Assembly (NCBI RefSeq): GCF_001659785.1
Contig: NZ_CP015961.1
Location: 930,001-994,000 of the forward strand
From: Dietzia timorensis
Lineage (GTDB): Bacteria; Actinomycetota; Actinomycetes; Mycobacteriales; Mycobacteriaceae
Reading direction: 5' to 3'
Length of the DNA: 64,000 nucleotides
The notes beneath the pieces are model-generated. The model saw only the letters and a list, made by a program, of their open reading frames with translations. It had not been told where the DNA came from and ran no database searches. The position numbers and the translations under genes were made by a program. Below, piece after piece: positions 1 through 10,147 of this stretch. Positions within the stretch are counted from its first letter, which is position 1. Each line of letters starts with the position of its first letter.

Positions 1-3
1 GAT

Positions 4-25
4 GCCGCCCGGGCGCCCGGGCGGC
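4..25 (-). terminator. Palindrome downstream of serC, likely terminator
   Basis: A perfect 22-bp GC palindrome lies 14 bp past the serC stop codon on the minus strand. It would form a strong hairpin but has no T-run, so it is an actinobacterial-style terminator at best. Confidence 0.5.
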
Positions 26-38
26 GCTCCCCCGGGAG

Positions 39-2121
<2,083 letters not shown>

Positions 2122-2376
2122 CCAGAGCGCGTGGGCCCCGGCGGATCTAACAGTCTCGGTTAGTCCTCGCCAACCGGCTTTCGCTGAGCGAATAATGAGG
2201 GGACCATATGCCGCAGCCCCGGTGTACGGGCTAAAGTGGACACGACTGGGACGACCAGGCTTACGGACGCTCACACGTGAACCACCAAAACCTGGTGCGC
2301 GTCCGCGCCATCGTGTGCCCGCATCGAAAACGGTGGGGCGCAAACGCACAACGTACCGAGCTTGAGAGGTCAACGC
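2122..2376 (+). promoter_or_regulatory. gltA upstream region
   Basis: No gene was seen here. Possible -10 hexamers are TAAAGT at 2232-2237 and the AATAAT block near 2191, neither with a convincing -35. A short CTAAC/GTTAG inverted repeat at 2147-2163 is too weak to call a pdxH terminator. In corynebacteria this promoter integrates several carbon regulators, but I could not place such sites with confidence. Confidence 0.3.
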
Positions 2377-3660
2377 ATGCCTGCAGAAGCGAACGGAATG
2401 GCCACCCTTTCCACGCCCAACGGAGATCTGGACCTGGAAGTGGTTAAGGCCACCGAGGGCAGTTCGGGCATGCAGCTCGGCAAGCTGCTCGGCCAGACGG
2501 GGATGACGACGCTCGACGTCGGTTTCGTCAACACCGCCGCGTGCCAATCGGAGATCACCTTCATCAACGGCGACGAGGGCATCCTTCGTCACCGCGGTTA
2601 CCCGATCGCCCAGCTCGCCGAGAAGGCGTCGTTCCTCGAGGTGTCGTACATCCTCATCTACGGCGAGGATCCGACTCCGGCACAGCTGCAGTCGTTCACC
2701 GAGTCGATCATGGGCGAGACCACGCTGCCCGAGGTCATCTCGCCTGTGCTGCGCGCGTTCCCCGCCGAGACCCACCCGATGCCGGTTCTGTCGGCGGGCG
2801 TGTCGCTGTTCGGGACGCTGGGCGACGACATCAGCATCAAGGACGACAAGCAGATCGATCTCGCCACCGCGCGCCTGCTCGGCCGCACGCCCACCCTCGC
2901 GGCGGCAATCCACCGCGTTCGCGGCGGCAAGGATCCGATCGCTCCCGATGCATCGCTCGGATACGTCGGCAACCTGCTCCGAATGACCTTCGGCGAGGAC
3001 TATGAGATCACCGACGAGCTCGTCCGCGCGCTCGACATGCTCCTCGTCCTCCACGCCGACCACGAACAGAACTGTTCGACCTCGACCGTCCGCATGGTCG
3101 GTTCCTCCAATGCGCCGCTGTACGCCTCGATCGTCGGCGGCATCAATGCTCTTTACGGGCCCTTGCACGGCGGTGCCAACCAGGCAGTCCTCGAAATGCT
3201 CGAGCGCATTCACTCCAACGAGGGCGGCGACGCCACCAAGTACATGGACAAGGTCAAGAACAAGGAAGACGGTGCGAAGCTCATGGGCTTCGGCCACCGC
3301 GTCTACAAGTCTTACGACCCGCGCGCGGTCATCGCGAAGGAATTCGCGACCGACGTGCTGTCCAAGGCGAACGATCCGCTGCTCGAGATCGCCCAGGAAC
3401 TCGAGGAAAAGGCCCTCGCGGACGACTACTTCGTCGAGCGCAAGCTGTACCCGAACGTCGATTTCTATACCGGCCTCATCTACCGCGCCATGGGTTTCCC
3501 GACCGAGATGTTCACCGTCTTGTTCGCCCTCGGCCGCATGCCCGGTTGGATCGCGCACTGGCGCGAGCAGCATTCCGACCCGGCCACCAAGATCAATCGT
3601 CCGCGCCAGGTTTACGTCGGCGCGACGGAAAAGAACTTCGTACCGGTATCCGAGCGTTAG
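2377..3660 (+). CDS. gltA: Citrate synthase (type II)
   Basis: Citrate synthase condenses acetyl-CoA and oxaloacetate, the entry step of the TCA cycle. The 427-residue protein has the full-length type II form: an N-terminal strand domain, then the LHADHEQNCSTSTVR helix near residues 225-240 and GPLHGGANQAVLEML (catalytic His about 265). GFGHRVYKSYDPRA (catalytic His about 307) and PNVDFYTG (catalytic Asp about 361) follow. The ATG at MPAEANGM has GAGAGG seven bases upstream; a TTG five codons earlier would overlap that ribosome site and is rejected. The gene lies between pdxH and an FKBP gene, the same order as serC-gltA-FKBP in C. glutamicum. Hexameric NADH-sensitive regulation cannot be judged from sequence alone. 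Confidence 0.96.
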   Translation: MPAEANGMATLSTPNGDLDLEVVKATEGSSGMQLGKLLGQTGMTTLDVGFVNTAACQSEITFINGDEGILRHRGYPIAQLAEKASFLEVSYILIYGEDPTPAQLQSFTESIMGETTLPEVISPVLRAFPAETHPMPVLSAGVSLFGTLGDDISIKDDKQIDLATARLLGRTPTLAAAIHRVRGGKDPIAPDASLGYVGNLLRMTFGEDYEITDELVRALDMLLVLHADHEQNCSTSTVRMVGSSNAPLYASIVGGINALYGPLHGGANQAVLEMLERIHSNEGGDATKYMDKVKNKEDGAKLMGFGHRVYKSYDPRAVIAKEFATDVLSKANDPLLEIAQELEEKALADDYFVERKLYPNVDFYTGLIYRAMGFPTEMFTVLFALGRMPGWIAHWREQHSDPATKINRPRQVYVGATEKNFVPVSER

Positions 3661-3668
3661 GATCGGGG

Positions 3669-3698
3669 GAACCGGTCCTCGTCGCCGAGGCCCGGTTC
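3669..3698 (+). terminator. Hairpin after gltA
   Basis: GAACCGG (3669-3675) pairs with CCGGTTC (3692-3698), and inside it CCTCG pairs with CGAGG. There is no T-run, so this may be a partial terminator or an RNA-stabilising stem between gltA and the FKBP gene. Confidence 0.5.
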
Positions 3699-3817
3699 TC
3701 GCCGGACCGGCAGCCATGTGCTGCGTACTCGTCGGACGTTCCGACCAGAAGGTACCGGCCGATTCCTCGGCGGAAAGCACTGCCGAGACAACTGTTACAC
3801 AATCAGAGGACTCCGAA

Positions 3818-4180
3818 ATGACTCTCGAAAAGCCAGAGATCGAGCCCGCAGAAGGCCCCGCCCCGACCGAACTCGTCATCGAGGACGTGATCGTGGGCGA
3901 CGGAGCCGAGGCCGTCGCTGGCGGAAATGTCACTGTGCATTACGTCGGTGTCGACTTCGAAAATGGCGAGCAGTTCGACTCGTCCTGGGATCGGGGGGAG
4001 TCGATCTCGTTCCCGCTCAACGGTCTGATTCAGGGCTGGCAGGAAGGTATTCCGGGTATGAAGGTCGGGGGCCGTCGCAAGCTGACAATCCCACCGGAAA
4101 TGGCCTACGGAACCTCGGCGGCTCTGCACCCGCTCGGCGGACGCACCCTGGTGTTCATGATCGACCTGATCGACGCCTAG
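3818..4180 (+). CDS. fkpA: FKBP-type peptidyl-prolyl cis-trans isomerase
   Basis: A 120-residue single-domain FKBP that catalyses cis-trans isomerisation of X-Pro bonds. There is no signal peptide, so it is cytosolic. Family marks are VHYVGVDFENGEQFDSSWDRG, FPLNGLIQGWQEGIPGMKVGGRR, IPPEMAYG and the terminal LVFMIDLIDA; the pocket Tyr, Asp, Trp and Phe positions are present. The start follows AGAGGA by seven bases. It lies about 157 bp after gltA on the same strand, as in C. glutamicum, and may be read from the gltA transcript or its own promoter. The acidic N-terminal tail (residues 1-18) is typical of actinobacterial members. Confidence 0.93.
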   Translation: MTLEKPEIEPAEGPAPTELVIEDVIVGDGAEAVAGGNVTVHYVGVDFENGEQFDSSWDRGESISFPLNGLIQGWQEGIPGMKVGGRRKLTIPPEMAYGTSAALHPLGGRTLVFMIDLIDA

Positions 4181-4200
4181 GCGCGCACACGTACGAACTT

Positions 4201-4238
4201 TTTCGGCCCTCGAAAAGCATGCTTTTCGAGGGCCGAAA
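4201..4238. terminator. Bidirectional terminator, 38-bp perfect palindrome
   Basis: A perfect 38-bp inverted repeat sits between the convergent FKBP gene and the HhH/DUF1801 gene. The stem begins with TTTCGGCCCT and ends AGGGCCGAAA, giving short A/T tracts on both sides, so it can terminate transcription from either direction. Confidence 0.9.
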
Positions 4239-4264
4239 CTCATTTCGCCATTTCTGTCGATGGG

Positions 4265-4918
4265 CTAGCTGTGCGCCGCGTGGCGAACGAGCTCCTCGAG
4301 AACCCCGAGGTCTACGTCCTCGGGCTCGTTGATCCAGACGCAGCCCGCGCCGACCTTGTGCTTGCCCAGCGCAGCGAGAAGTTCCTCGGAGCGCGGGTGC
4401 CCCTGGAGGCCATAGAGAGCGAGGTTCGCCTTGCGCGGGCTGAACCCGGTCTGGAACCAGTCGCCCTCGCGCCCGGTGTGTGAGGCGTAGTGGACCGCGC
4501 CGTAGCCAACCATGGACGGGCCCCACATCACCGGCGTCTCACCGGTGGCGCGGTTGAACAGCTCGAGCAGCAACGCCCCGTGCTCGCGTCGCTTCGGCCA
4601 GGGCAACTCGGCGATCCACTCGGAAGGTGCTACGTCGGTGGGCGCGGTCTTGATATCGGCCGCATTCTTTCCGGTGTGTCCTTTGGTGACGGTGGCGCCG
4701 AGCTTTTTCGGCGCCGGCACGGTCCCGCCCATCGTCTTGCCCTGCGCCTGCAGCGCTTCTTGGAGGCGGTCGAGGGCGCGCGGACCCACCCCGTGGAGCG
4801 CGGCCAGCTCGGCGTAGTCGACACCTGCGAGCGACTCCACGTCGTCGTATCCGGCGGCCCGCAGCGCTCCGCGGGCGGGATTGCCCATCCCTCTCACGTC
4901 ATCGAAGGATGTCGACAT
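4265..4918 (-). CDS. Helix-hairpin-helix plus DUF1801-like protein
   Basis: The 217-residue protein has two parts. Residues 1-60 read like tandem helix-hairpin-helix motifs (GMGNPARGALRAAGY and LAALHGVGPRALDRLQEAL), the fold seen in DNA-repair and ligase proteins. After a linker, residues 95-217 resemble the DUF1801/YdhG fold, with WPKRREHGALLLELF, WGPSMVGYGAVHY and TGFSPRKANLALY. The DUF1801 function is unknown; in isolation the domain is often annotated iron-chaperone-like. The stop lies five bases before the minus-strand gene downstream (prpE), so the two are likely cotranscribed from a promoter upstream of this gene... the reading order is this gene first? No: on the minus strand prpE is upstream and this gene follows it by five bases. 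Function is not assigned. Confidence 0.75.
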   Translation of the reverse strand: MSTSFDDVRGMGNPARGALRAAGYDDVESLAGVDYAELAALHGVGPRALDRLQEALQAQGKTMGGTVPAPKKLGATVTKGHTGKNAADIKTAPTDVAPSEWIAELPWPKRREHGALLLELFNRATGETPVMWGPSMVGYGAVHYASHTGREGDWFQTGFSPRKANLALYGLQGHPRSEELLAALGKHKVGAGCVWINEPEDVDLGVLEELVRHAAHS

Positions 4919-4923
4919 GGCGG

Positions 4924-6867
4924 CTACTCCGCCTCTCCGCGCAGGATCGGGGCGAGGGCGTCGAGTACGTCCGGATCCTCGATCGTCGAAGGCACGCTGG
5001 GGGACTGGCCGTCTGCGATCTGCCGCATGGTCTTGCGCAGGATCTTGCCCGAGCGGGTCTTCGGCAGGCCCTGCACGATATGGGTCTCGCGGAACGAGGC
5101 CACCGCGCCGATGTGTTCGCGCACGAGCGCCGCGAGCTCGTCACGAAGCGTCGCAGGGTCGGCGACGACCCCGGACTTGAGCACGACATACCCGACGGGG
5201 AGCTGTCCCTTGAGCTCGTCCTTGACTCCGATGACGGCGACCTCCGCAACACTGTCGTGGACGCCGATCGCGGCCTCGATGGAACCGGTAGAAAGGCGGT
5301 GGCCTGCGACGTTGATGACATCGTCGGTGCGTCCCATGACGAACACATAGCCGTCGGAATCGATGTACCCGCCGTCGCCGGTCGCGTAGAAGCCCTCGAA
5401 CGTGGCCATGTACGAGGACACGAAACGCTCGTCGTCGTTCCACAGCCCGATCATGTTGCCGGGGGCGAGTGGTAGCCGCACCGCGAGGTTGCCCTCCACG
5501 CCCGGGGCGACCTCGTTGCCCTCGCCGTCGAGAACGACGAGATCGGAGCCGGGTACGGCAACGGTCGGTGAGCCGAGCTTGATCGGCATCGGGGAGAGTC
5601 CGCGCAGATTCGAGGCGAGCGGCCAGCCGGTCTCGGTCTGCCACCAGTTGTCGATGACGGGTTTGCCGAGTTTGTCCATCGCCCACGTCTGGGTTTCGGG
5701 GTCGAGCCGCTCGCCGGCGGAGAACAGCGTCTCGAACTTCGACAGATCGTATTTCCCGATCTCCTCGCCCTTCGGGTCGACGCGGCGGATCGCGCGGATC
5801 GCGGTCGGCGCGGTGAACATGGCGCGCACGCCGTGTTCCGCGATCACCCGCCAGAACGCGCCGGCGTCCGGGGTTCCCACCGGTTTGCCCTCGTAGAGCA
5901 CGGTCGTGGCGCCGATGAGCAGCGGCGCATACACGATGTAGGAATGTCCGACGACCCAGCCGACGTCGGACGCCGACCACCACACATCGCCTGCGGAGAT
6001 GCCGTAGACGTTCCACATCGACCATGCCAGGGCGACGGCGTGCCCGCCGTTGTCGCGGACGACGCCCTTGGGCATCCCGGTCGTGCCGGAGGTGTAGAGG
6101 ATGTACAGCGGGTCGGCGGAGTCGAGCTCTTCCGGGACGGCGGCCTCCGCGCCGTCGACGAAATCGGCCCACCGGACCCACGCCGCGCCGCGCGCCTCGT
6201 CTCCGGAGGGCAGCGCGCCTCCGCCGAACTCCGCACGCTCGTGCACCACGACGGTCGTGGGTGTATGGCGGGACAGCTCCAACGCCTTCACGATGATCGG
6301 CACATACGGGACCTGGCGGCTCGGCTCGATCCCTCCATCCGCGGTAAGTATGACGGCGGGCTTGGCATCATCCACGCGGATCGCGAGCTCGGGTGCCGCG
6401 AATCCGCCGAACACGACCGAGTGGACCGCGCCGATGCGCGCGCACGCCAGGATCGCGACGATTGCCTCGGGGATCATCGGCATGTAGATGACGACGCGGT
6501 CGCCCTTGCGGACGCCATCGGCCTGCAGCGCACCCGCCAACCGCGACACGCGCGCGAGGAGTTCGTTGTAGGTGATGGTCTGCGTGGTGCCGGTGACGGG
6601 GGAATCGTAGATGATCGCGGCCTGTTCGCCGCGGCCCGAATCGACGTGCCGGTCCACGGCGTTATAGCAGGTGTTGAGCTTGCCGTCCGGGAACCATCTG
6701 TTGTGCGGCGAGTTCGACACGTCGACGGCGGAGCTCGGCGGCTGGATCCACTCGATGAGCCGGGCTGCCTCGAGCCAGAAGCCGTCGCGGTCCGAGACGG
6801 ATTGCTCGAATGCCTTGTCGTACGCCTCGCGCTCGGCCGCGGTCGGGGACGGAGATTCCTGGGACAC
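4924..6867 (-). CDS. prpE: Propionyl-CoA synthetase (PrpE-type acyl-CoA synthetase)
   Basis: A 647-residue AMP-forming acyl-CoA synthetase that activates a short acid (most likely propionate, possibly acetate) with ATP and CoA. It has the P-loop-like LYILYTSGTTGMPKGVV, the PrpE-like GHSYIVYAPLLIGATT, NWWQTETGWP, the YATGDGGYIDSDGYVFVMGR hinge and the catalytic lysine in LPKTRSGKILRK near the C terminus. A GTG start is chosen because AAGGAG lies seven bases upstream; the 69 codons of open frame before it are not coding. The HhH/DUF1801 gene follows after five bases and is probably in the same transcript. A nearly perfect inverted repeat sits upstream and may be its operator. Neighbouring accD3 and mctC also concern short-acid and acyl-CoA metabolism. 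Confidence 0.88.
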   Translation of the reverse strand: MSQESPSPTAAEREAYDKAFEQSVSDRDGFWLEAARLIEWIQPPSSAVDVSNSPHNRWFPDGKLNTCYNAVDRHVDSGRGEQAAIIYDSPVTGTTQTITYNELLARVSRLAGALQADGVRKGDRVVIYMPMIPEAIVAILACARIGAVHSVVFGGFAAPELAIRVDDAKPAVILTADGGIEPSRQVPYVPIIVKALELSRHTPTTVVVHERAEFGGGALPSGDEARGAAWVRWADFVDGAEAAVPEELDSADPLYILYTSGTTGMPKGVVRDNGGHAVALAWSMWNVYGISAGDVWWSASDVGWVVGHSYIVYAPLLIGATTVLYEGKPVGTPDAGAFWRVIAEHGVRAMFTAPTAIRAIRRVDPKGEEIGKYDLSKFETLFSAGERLDPETQTWAMDKLGKPVIDNWWQTETGWPLASNLRGLSPMPIKLGSPTVAVPGSDLVVLDGEGNEVAPGVEGNLAVRLPLAPGNMIGLWNDDERFVSSYMATFEGFYATGDGGYIDSDGYVFVMGRTDDVINVAGHRLSTGSIEAAIGVHDSVAEVAVIGVKDELKGQLPVGYVVLKSGVVADPATLRDELAALVREHIGAVASFRETHIVQGLPKTRSGKILRKTMRQIADGQSPSVPSTIEDPDVLDALAPILRGEAE

Positions 6868-6917
6868 GGGTGGACTCCTTCGGTTCGTTCTCGATTCGTG
6901 GGTCTCGATGTGGCGTC

Positions 6918-6940
6918 GAACCGGTTCTCGAGAACGGTTC
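6918..6940. promoter_or_regulatory. Inverted repeat upstream of prpE, candidate operator
   Basis: GAACC-G-GTTCTCGAGAAC-GGTTC: a perfect 12-bp palindrome (6924-6935) enclosed by a further 5-bp paired arm with one bulged G. It is centred about 62 bp upstream of the prpE start. It resembles a dimer or double operator; the spacing does not fit the usual actinobacterial LexA box. Confidence 0.4.
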
Positions 6941-7006
6941 GTGCGTCGGAGCTTCCGGCGAATGCGATCGACTTTAGTCGAACGCCGCGCCGCGGGAGCA
7001 GCGTTT

Positions 7007-8536
7007 CTACGAGAGCATGCGGTAGCGGCGCAGCCGGTCGGATTGGCGGATGTGTTGCGGCGTACGGCGGGCATACCTCAGGCCCTCGGCGATCGATTCG
7101 GCGAGACGATGGCAGAACGTGACCGGTTCGTCGGCGGCGTCGGGTTTCTCCGCGATGATCTCGTCGACGATGCCGTGTCGCAGCAATTCAGGCGCCGATA
7201 TGTGCTGCGAGCGCGCCATATCCGCAGCCCGGTCGGGCGTTCGGTGGACGATCGCGCTCGCGCCTTCCGGTGGCAGTGGCGACAGCCACCCGTTCTCCGC
7301 GGACAGCACTCTGTCTGCGGGCAGAAGCGCCAGTGCGCCTCCGCCGGTTCCCTGTCCCATGATCACCGAGATCGTGGGGGAGGGGAGGGTGACGAGGTCG
7401 GCGAGGCTACGAGCGATTTCCCCGGCGAGGCCGCCTTCCTCTGCGTCCTTGGACAAGTCGGCGCCGCGGGTGTCGATGATGGCGACGAGCGGCACCCCGA
7501 GCTCGCGGGACAGACGCATCCCGCGGCGAGCGGTGCGAAGCGTTTCCGGCCCCATTGGTCGATCGCGTTCGACCACGCGGTCCTGGCCGACGATCACGGC
7601 CGCCTGCCCACGAATTCTCCCGAGGCACAGCGAAAGGGGCCCCGAATCCTCGCCCTGCCCGGTACCGGAAAGCGGGACCAGCTCCGTAACCGCGGTGGAA
7701 AGGAACGATTTGGTTCCCGGTCGGTCGGGGCGCCTGGTTGCCTCCACGGACCGCCAGGGGTCCTGGTGGTCCGGAACTATCAGTGGGCTCGGTCCTGTCG
7801 CTTCATCTTCGTTGGGCTCAACGATCTGAGGAGAGAGTTCTTCTGGGGTAGGGGGATCCATGCACAACACGCGCAGTGTGCGATGGGCTCGGTCACGGAC
7901 GTGGCGATTTCCGACGACGCCGTCGATGACACCCTTGTTCGCGAGGTTCTCCGATTCCTGGACGCCGTCGGGGAAAGGCACGTCATAAAGCGTTTCGTAG
8001 ACGCGGGGACCGAGAAATCCGACGAGTGCCCTCGGCTCGGCGACAGTGACGTGCCCGAGGGAGGCCCATGAGGCGAAAACGCCACCCGTCGTGGGGTGTC
8101 GTAGGTAGACGAGGTAGGGGAGTCCTGCGGACTTGTGAGCAGCGACAGCGGCCGCGATCTTGATCATCTGGACGAAGGCGACTGTGCCCTCCTGCATTCG
8201 CGTACCGCCAGAGGTAGGCGCCGCGAGTACGGGAAGTCGTTCGGCCGTGGCGCGTTGTATCGCCTCGGTGACCCGGCTCGCCGCAGCAACTCCGATGGAT
8301 CCGGCGAGGAACGTGAACTCGCCGACAACGACGCAGACGCGCCGACCGTGGAGGGTGCCCTGTCCTGTGACGACGGACTCGTCCACACCGGACTTCTCTC
8401 GTGCCGCAGCCAGTTCTTCGGGGTAGTTCTCGATCGATTGCGCCCACATCGGAGGGCCGGTCGGGCTGTCCCAGGACACGAAGCTGCCTTCGTCGAGGAC
8501 CAGATCGAGCAGTTCTGCGGCGGAGATTCGTGGCAT
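7007..8536 (-). CDS. accD3: Fused acyl-CoA carboxylase carboxyltransferase (AccD3-like)
   Basis: A 509-residue carboxyltransferase with two crotonase-like halves fused in one chain, like M. tuberculosis AccD3 (Rv0904c) and C. glutamicum AccDA. The first half includes GTLHGRRVCVVVGEFTFLAG, SGGTRMQEGTVAFVQM and TTGGVFASWASLGH. The second includes GQAAVIVGQ, RGMRLSRELGVPLVAIIDTRGA, SVIMGQGTGGGALALLPADRVL and a helical tail. Such enzymes transfer CO2 from biotin to an acyl-CoA, but no biotin carboxylase or carrier gene is in the window and the substrate is unknown. The start is placed at MPRISAAELL, with only a weak GGGA upstream; 41 more codons are open but unconvincing. It diverges from echA6, exactly as in mycobacteria. 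Confidence 0.85.
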   Translation of the reverse strand: MPRISAAELLDLVLDEGSFVSWDSPTGPPMWAQSIENYPEELAAAREKSGVDESVVTGQGTLHGRRVCVVVGEFTFLAGSIGVAAASRVTEAIQRATAERLPVLAAPTSGGTRMQEGTVAFVQMIKIAAAVAAHKSAGLPYLVYLRHPTTGGVFASWASLGHVTVAEPRALVGFLGPRVYETLYDVPFPDGVQESENLANKGVIDGVVGNRHVRDRAHRTLRVLCMDPPTPEELSPQIVEPNEDEATGPSPLIVPDHQDPWRSVEATRRPDRPGTKSFLSTAVTELVPLSGTGQGEDSGPLSLCLGRIRGQAAVIVGQDRVVERDRPMGPETLRTARRGMRLSRELGVPLVAIIDTRGADLSKDAEEGGLAGEIARSLADLVTLPSPTISVIMGQGTGGGALALLPADRVLSAENGWLSPLPPEGASAIVHRTPDRAADMARSQHISAPELLRHGIVDEIIAEKPDAADEPVTFCHRLAESIAEGLRYARRTPQHIRQSDRLRRYRMLS

Positions 8537-8685
8537 ATCCCGATAGTAGGCAGTGCCGGGCGGTCCCGTGGCCGATATGGACGGCGCGCGCCGGGTACCG
8601 TTACCGATAGACATATCCGAAAGGCGCTGGTCATCCCAGGTGGTGGCTGCCGCCTGCATTCTTCGAAAGTGAACTGAGGTTGCGA

Positions 8686-9432
8686 ATGCTGGAAGTACGT
8701 CGCGAGGGCGCGGTGGCCGTCATCGCCATGGATCGGCACGAGAAGCGGAATTCGATCAACGCCGACGTGTGCCGCGCACTCCGTGAGGCCTTCGAAGAGC
8801 AGGTCGCGACGCTCGACACCGAGGACCCCGTCCGCGTGATCATGTTCACCGGTAACGGCACCGCCTTCTCGGCAGGCGCCGATCTCGGCGGCGGCGTGTA
8901 TTCCGAAGAATTCTACGATCAGCATGAGCGTCTTTTGCGGACCATGGAGTCGATCCCGATCCCGGTGGTCGCCGCTGTGAACGGCCCGGCCGTGGGAGCC
9001 GGCGTCCAGCTCGCGCTCGCCGCGGACCTTCGTGTGATGGACTCCCAGGCATTCCTCGCGGTTCCGGTCGTCAAGGTCGGTCTTGCTCTGGACTGGTGGA
9101 CGGTTCAACGCGCCTCCGCCGTCATTGGTGGTGGCCATGCGCGGACCCTGCTGTACTCGGCGCAGCCAGTCGATGCGAGCTTCTGCGAGCGCGTCGGGTT
9201 CGCGAACAAGATCGGGGACGCCACAGAGGCGATGGCGTACTGCCAGGAGCTCGCGACGTTCGCGCCACTTTCGCTGCAGCACATCAAGGGCGTGATCAAC
9301 GATGATCTCGCGCGCGCCGACCACGATCCGGCTCGCGAGGAGCTTCAGCGCAAGGCGTGGTATTCCGACGACGCGTCCGAATTCCGTATCGCGCGCCAGG
9401 AGAAGCGCATGCCGAAGTTCACCGGCAAGTAG
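8686..9432 (+). CDS. echA6: Enoyl-CoA hydratase/isomerase family protein, EchA6-like
   Basis: A 248-residue crotonase-fold protein, divergent from accD3 as Rv0905 echA6 is in M. tuberculosis. Visible are RHEKRNSINADVC, the oxyanion-hole segment GTAFSAGADLGG (residues 58-69) and NGPAVGAGVQLALAADL. The two catalytic glutamates of true enoyl-CoA hydratases appear to be absent: the first position reads Gln (about 108) and the second Val (about 128). The DWW motif follows at 136-138. EchA6 of mycobacteria is known as a non-catalytic acyl-CoA-binding shuttle for mycolate precursors, and this protein may act the same way; that is inference. TGAGG lies six bases before the ATG. A strong terminator follows. 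Confidence 0.82.
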   Translation: MLEVRREGAVAVIAMDRHEKRNSINADVCRALREAFEEQVATLDTEDPVRVIMFTGNGTAFSAGADLGGGVYSEEFYDQHERLLRTMESIPIPVVAAVNGPAVGAGVQLALAADLRVMDSQAFLAVPVVKVGLALDWWTVQRASAVIGGGHARTLLYSAQPVDASFCERVGFANKIGDATEAMAYCQELATFAPLSLQHIKGVINDDLARADHDPAREELQRKAWYSDDASEFRIARQEKRMPKFTGK

Positions 9433-9463
9433 TAGGGAGCACTACTGCGCTCGACTTTCGTAA

Positions 9464-9499
9464 AGGGGCGTCCGCCATAGCGGCGGGCGCCCCTCTTTT
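9464..9499 (+). terminator. Rho-independent terminator after echA6
   Basis: AGGGGCG pairs with CGCCCCT around an inner CCGCC/GGCGG stem, followed by CTTTTG. This is a good intrinsic terminator. Confidence 0.88.
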
Positions 9500-9570
9500 G
9501 TTTCCCGACCTACGTTGTTCTGCGGAAACGCTGATCGATAATGGCCTCCTGCGCGGCAATCCTGGGCACA

Positions 9571-9586
9571 TGTTCACATGTGAACA
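9571..9586. promoter_or_regulatory. 16-bp perfect palindrome, candidate operator for the DUF485-mctC operon
   Basis: TGTTCACATGTGAACA is a perfect palindrome about 190 bp upstream of the DUF485 start. It lies in the non-coding 9500-9763 region just before an unusually AT-rich stretch. It resembles a dimeric helix-turn-helix site. The GlxR consensus (TGTGA-N6-TCACA) is not matched. Confidence 0.5.
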
Positions 9587-9639
9587 CCGCGCTTGATGGG
9601 CAATGTCAACGCATTGAACTGCACAAGTAAAAGTAGAAA

Positions 9640-9763
9640 GCTTAAAAGTTGAGGTTTGATTCAACATTTATAAGTGTTCTGTGACACACTTAGCAAGTCA
9701 TTGGTTGGCCCCGTCGTTCACCCGGTTTCCGGGTCGTCGGATATCAGCGAAGGGAGGGTGTCC
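9640..9763 (+). promoter_or_regulatory. AT-rich promoter region of the DUF485-mctC operon
   Basis: The 9600-9700 stretch is the most AT-rich in this part of the chromosome. TATAAG at 9669-9674 could be a -10, and TTGAGG at 9649-9654 a -35 with a short 14-base spacer. An imperfect AACA/TGTT palindrome overlaps the -10. AGGGAGG at 9751-9757 is the ribosome site of the DUF485 gene. Confidence 0.4.
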
Positions 9764-10147
9764 GTGTCCACACCGGCAGAGTCCAACGCGGATCCTCATG
9801 CTGCAGGAGAGGCGGAAACCCCGCGCATTCTCACAGCGGCAGAATTTCATGCAGCACGCCAAAGCCCCGAGTTCCAGGAGCTGAAGCGACGGTTCCGGAA
9901 GTTCGTCTTCCCCATGACCGTCGCGTTCCTCGTCTGGTATTTCCTCTACGTTTTGTTTGCCGTGTACGCCGTCGACTTCATGTCGACGAACGTAGTCGGC
10001 GAGATCAATGTCGGGCTGATTTTCGGTGTCCTCCAGTTCGTGAGCACCTTCGGGATCACGGCCCTCTACATTCGCTTCGCCGATCGTCAGGTCGATCCGC
10101 GTGCGGCCGAAATCCGTAACAAGATGGAGAGCGGGGACTACCGGTGA
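9764..10147 (+). CDS. DUF485 membrane protein, partner of the acid transporter
   Basis: A 127-residue small membrane protein of the DUF485 (YjcH-like) family. It has a hydrophilic N terminus, TAAEFHAARQSPEFQELKRRFRKF (the family signature region), then two transmembrane helices: about residues 47-69 and 86-107. Such genes are paired with ActP/MctC-type sodium/acid symporters, and here the stop overlaps the mctC start by four bases (GTGA). Two in-frame GTG codons are adjacent; the second (9764) is six bases after AGGGAGG and is preferred, because the first leaves no spacing. The protein probably helps assemble or regulate the transporter; that role is inferred from pairing. Confidence 0.85.
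   Translation: MSTPAESNADPHAAGEAETPRILTAAEFHAARQSPEFQELKRRFRKFVFPMTVAFLVWYFLYVLFAVYAVDFMSTNVVGEINVGLIFGVLQFVSTFGITALYIRFADRQVDPRAAEIRNKMESGDYR

Noticed and set aside
6918-6940. LexA/SOS box before prpE
   Set aside because: Actinobacterial LexA sites have four bases between the GAAC/GTTC halves; the spacing here does not fit.
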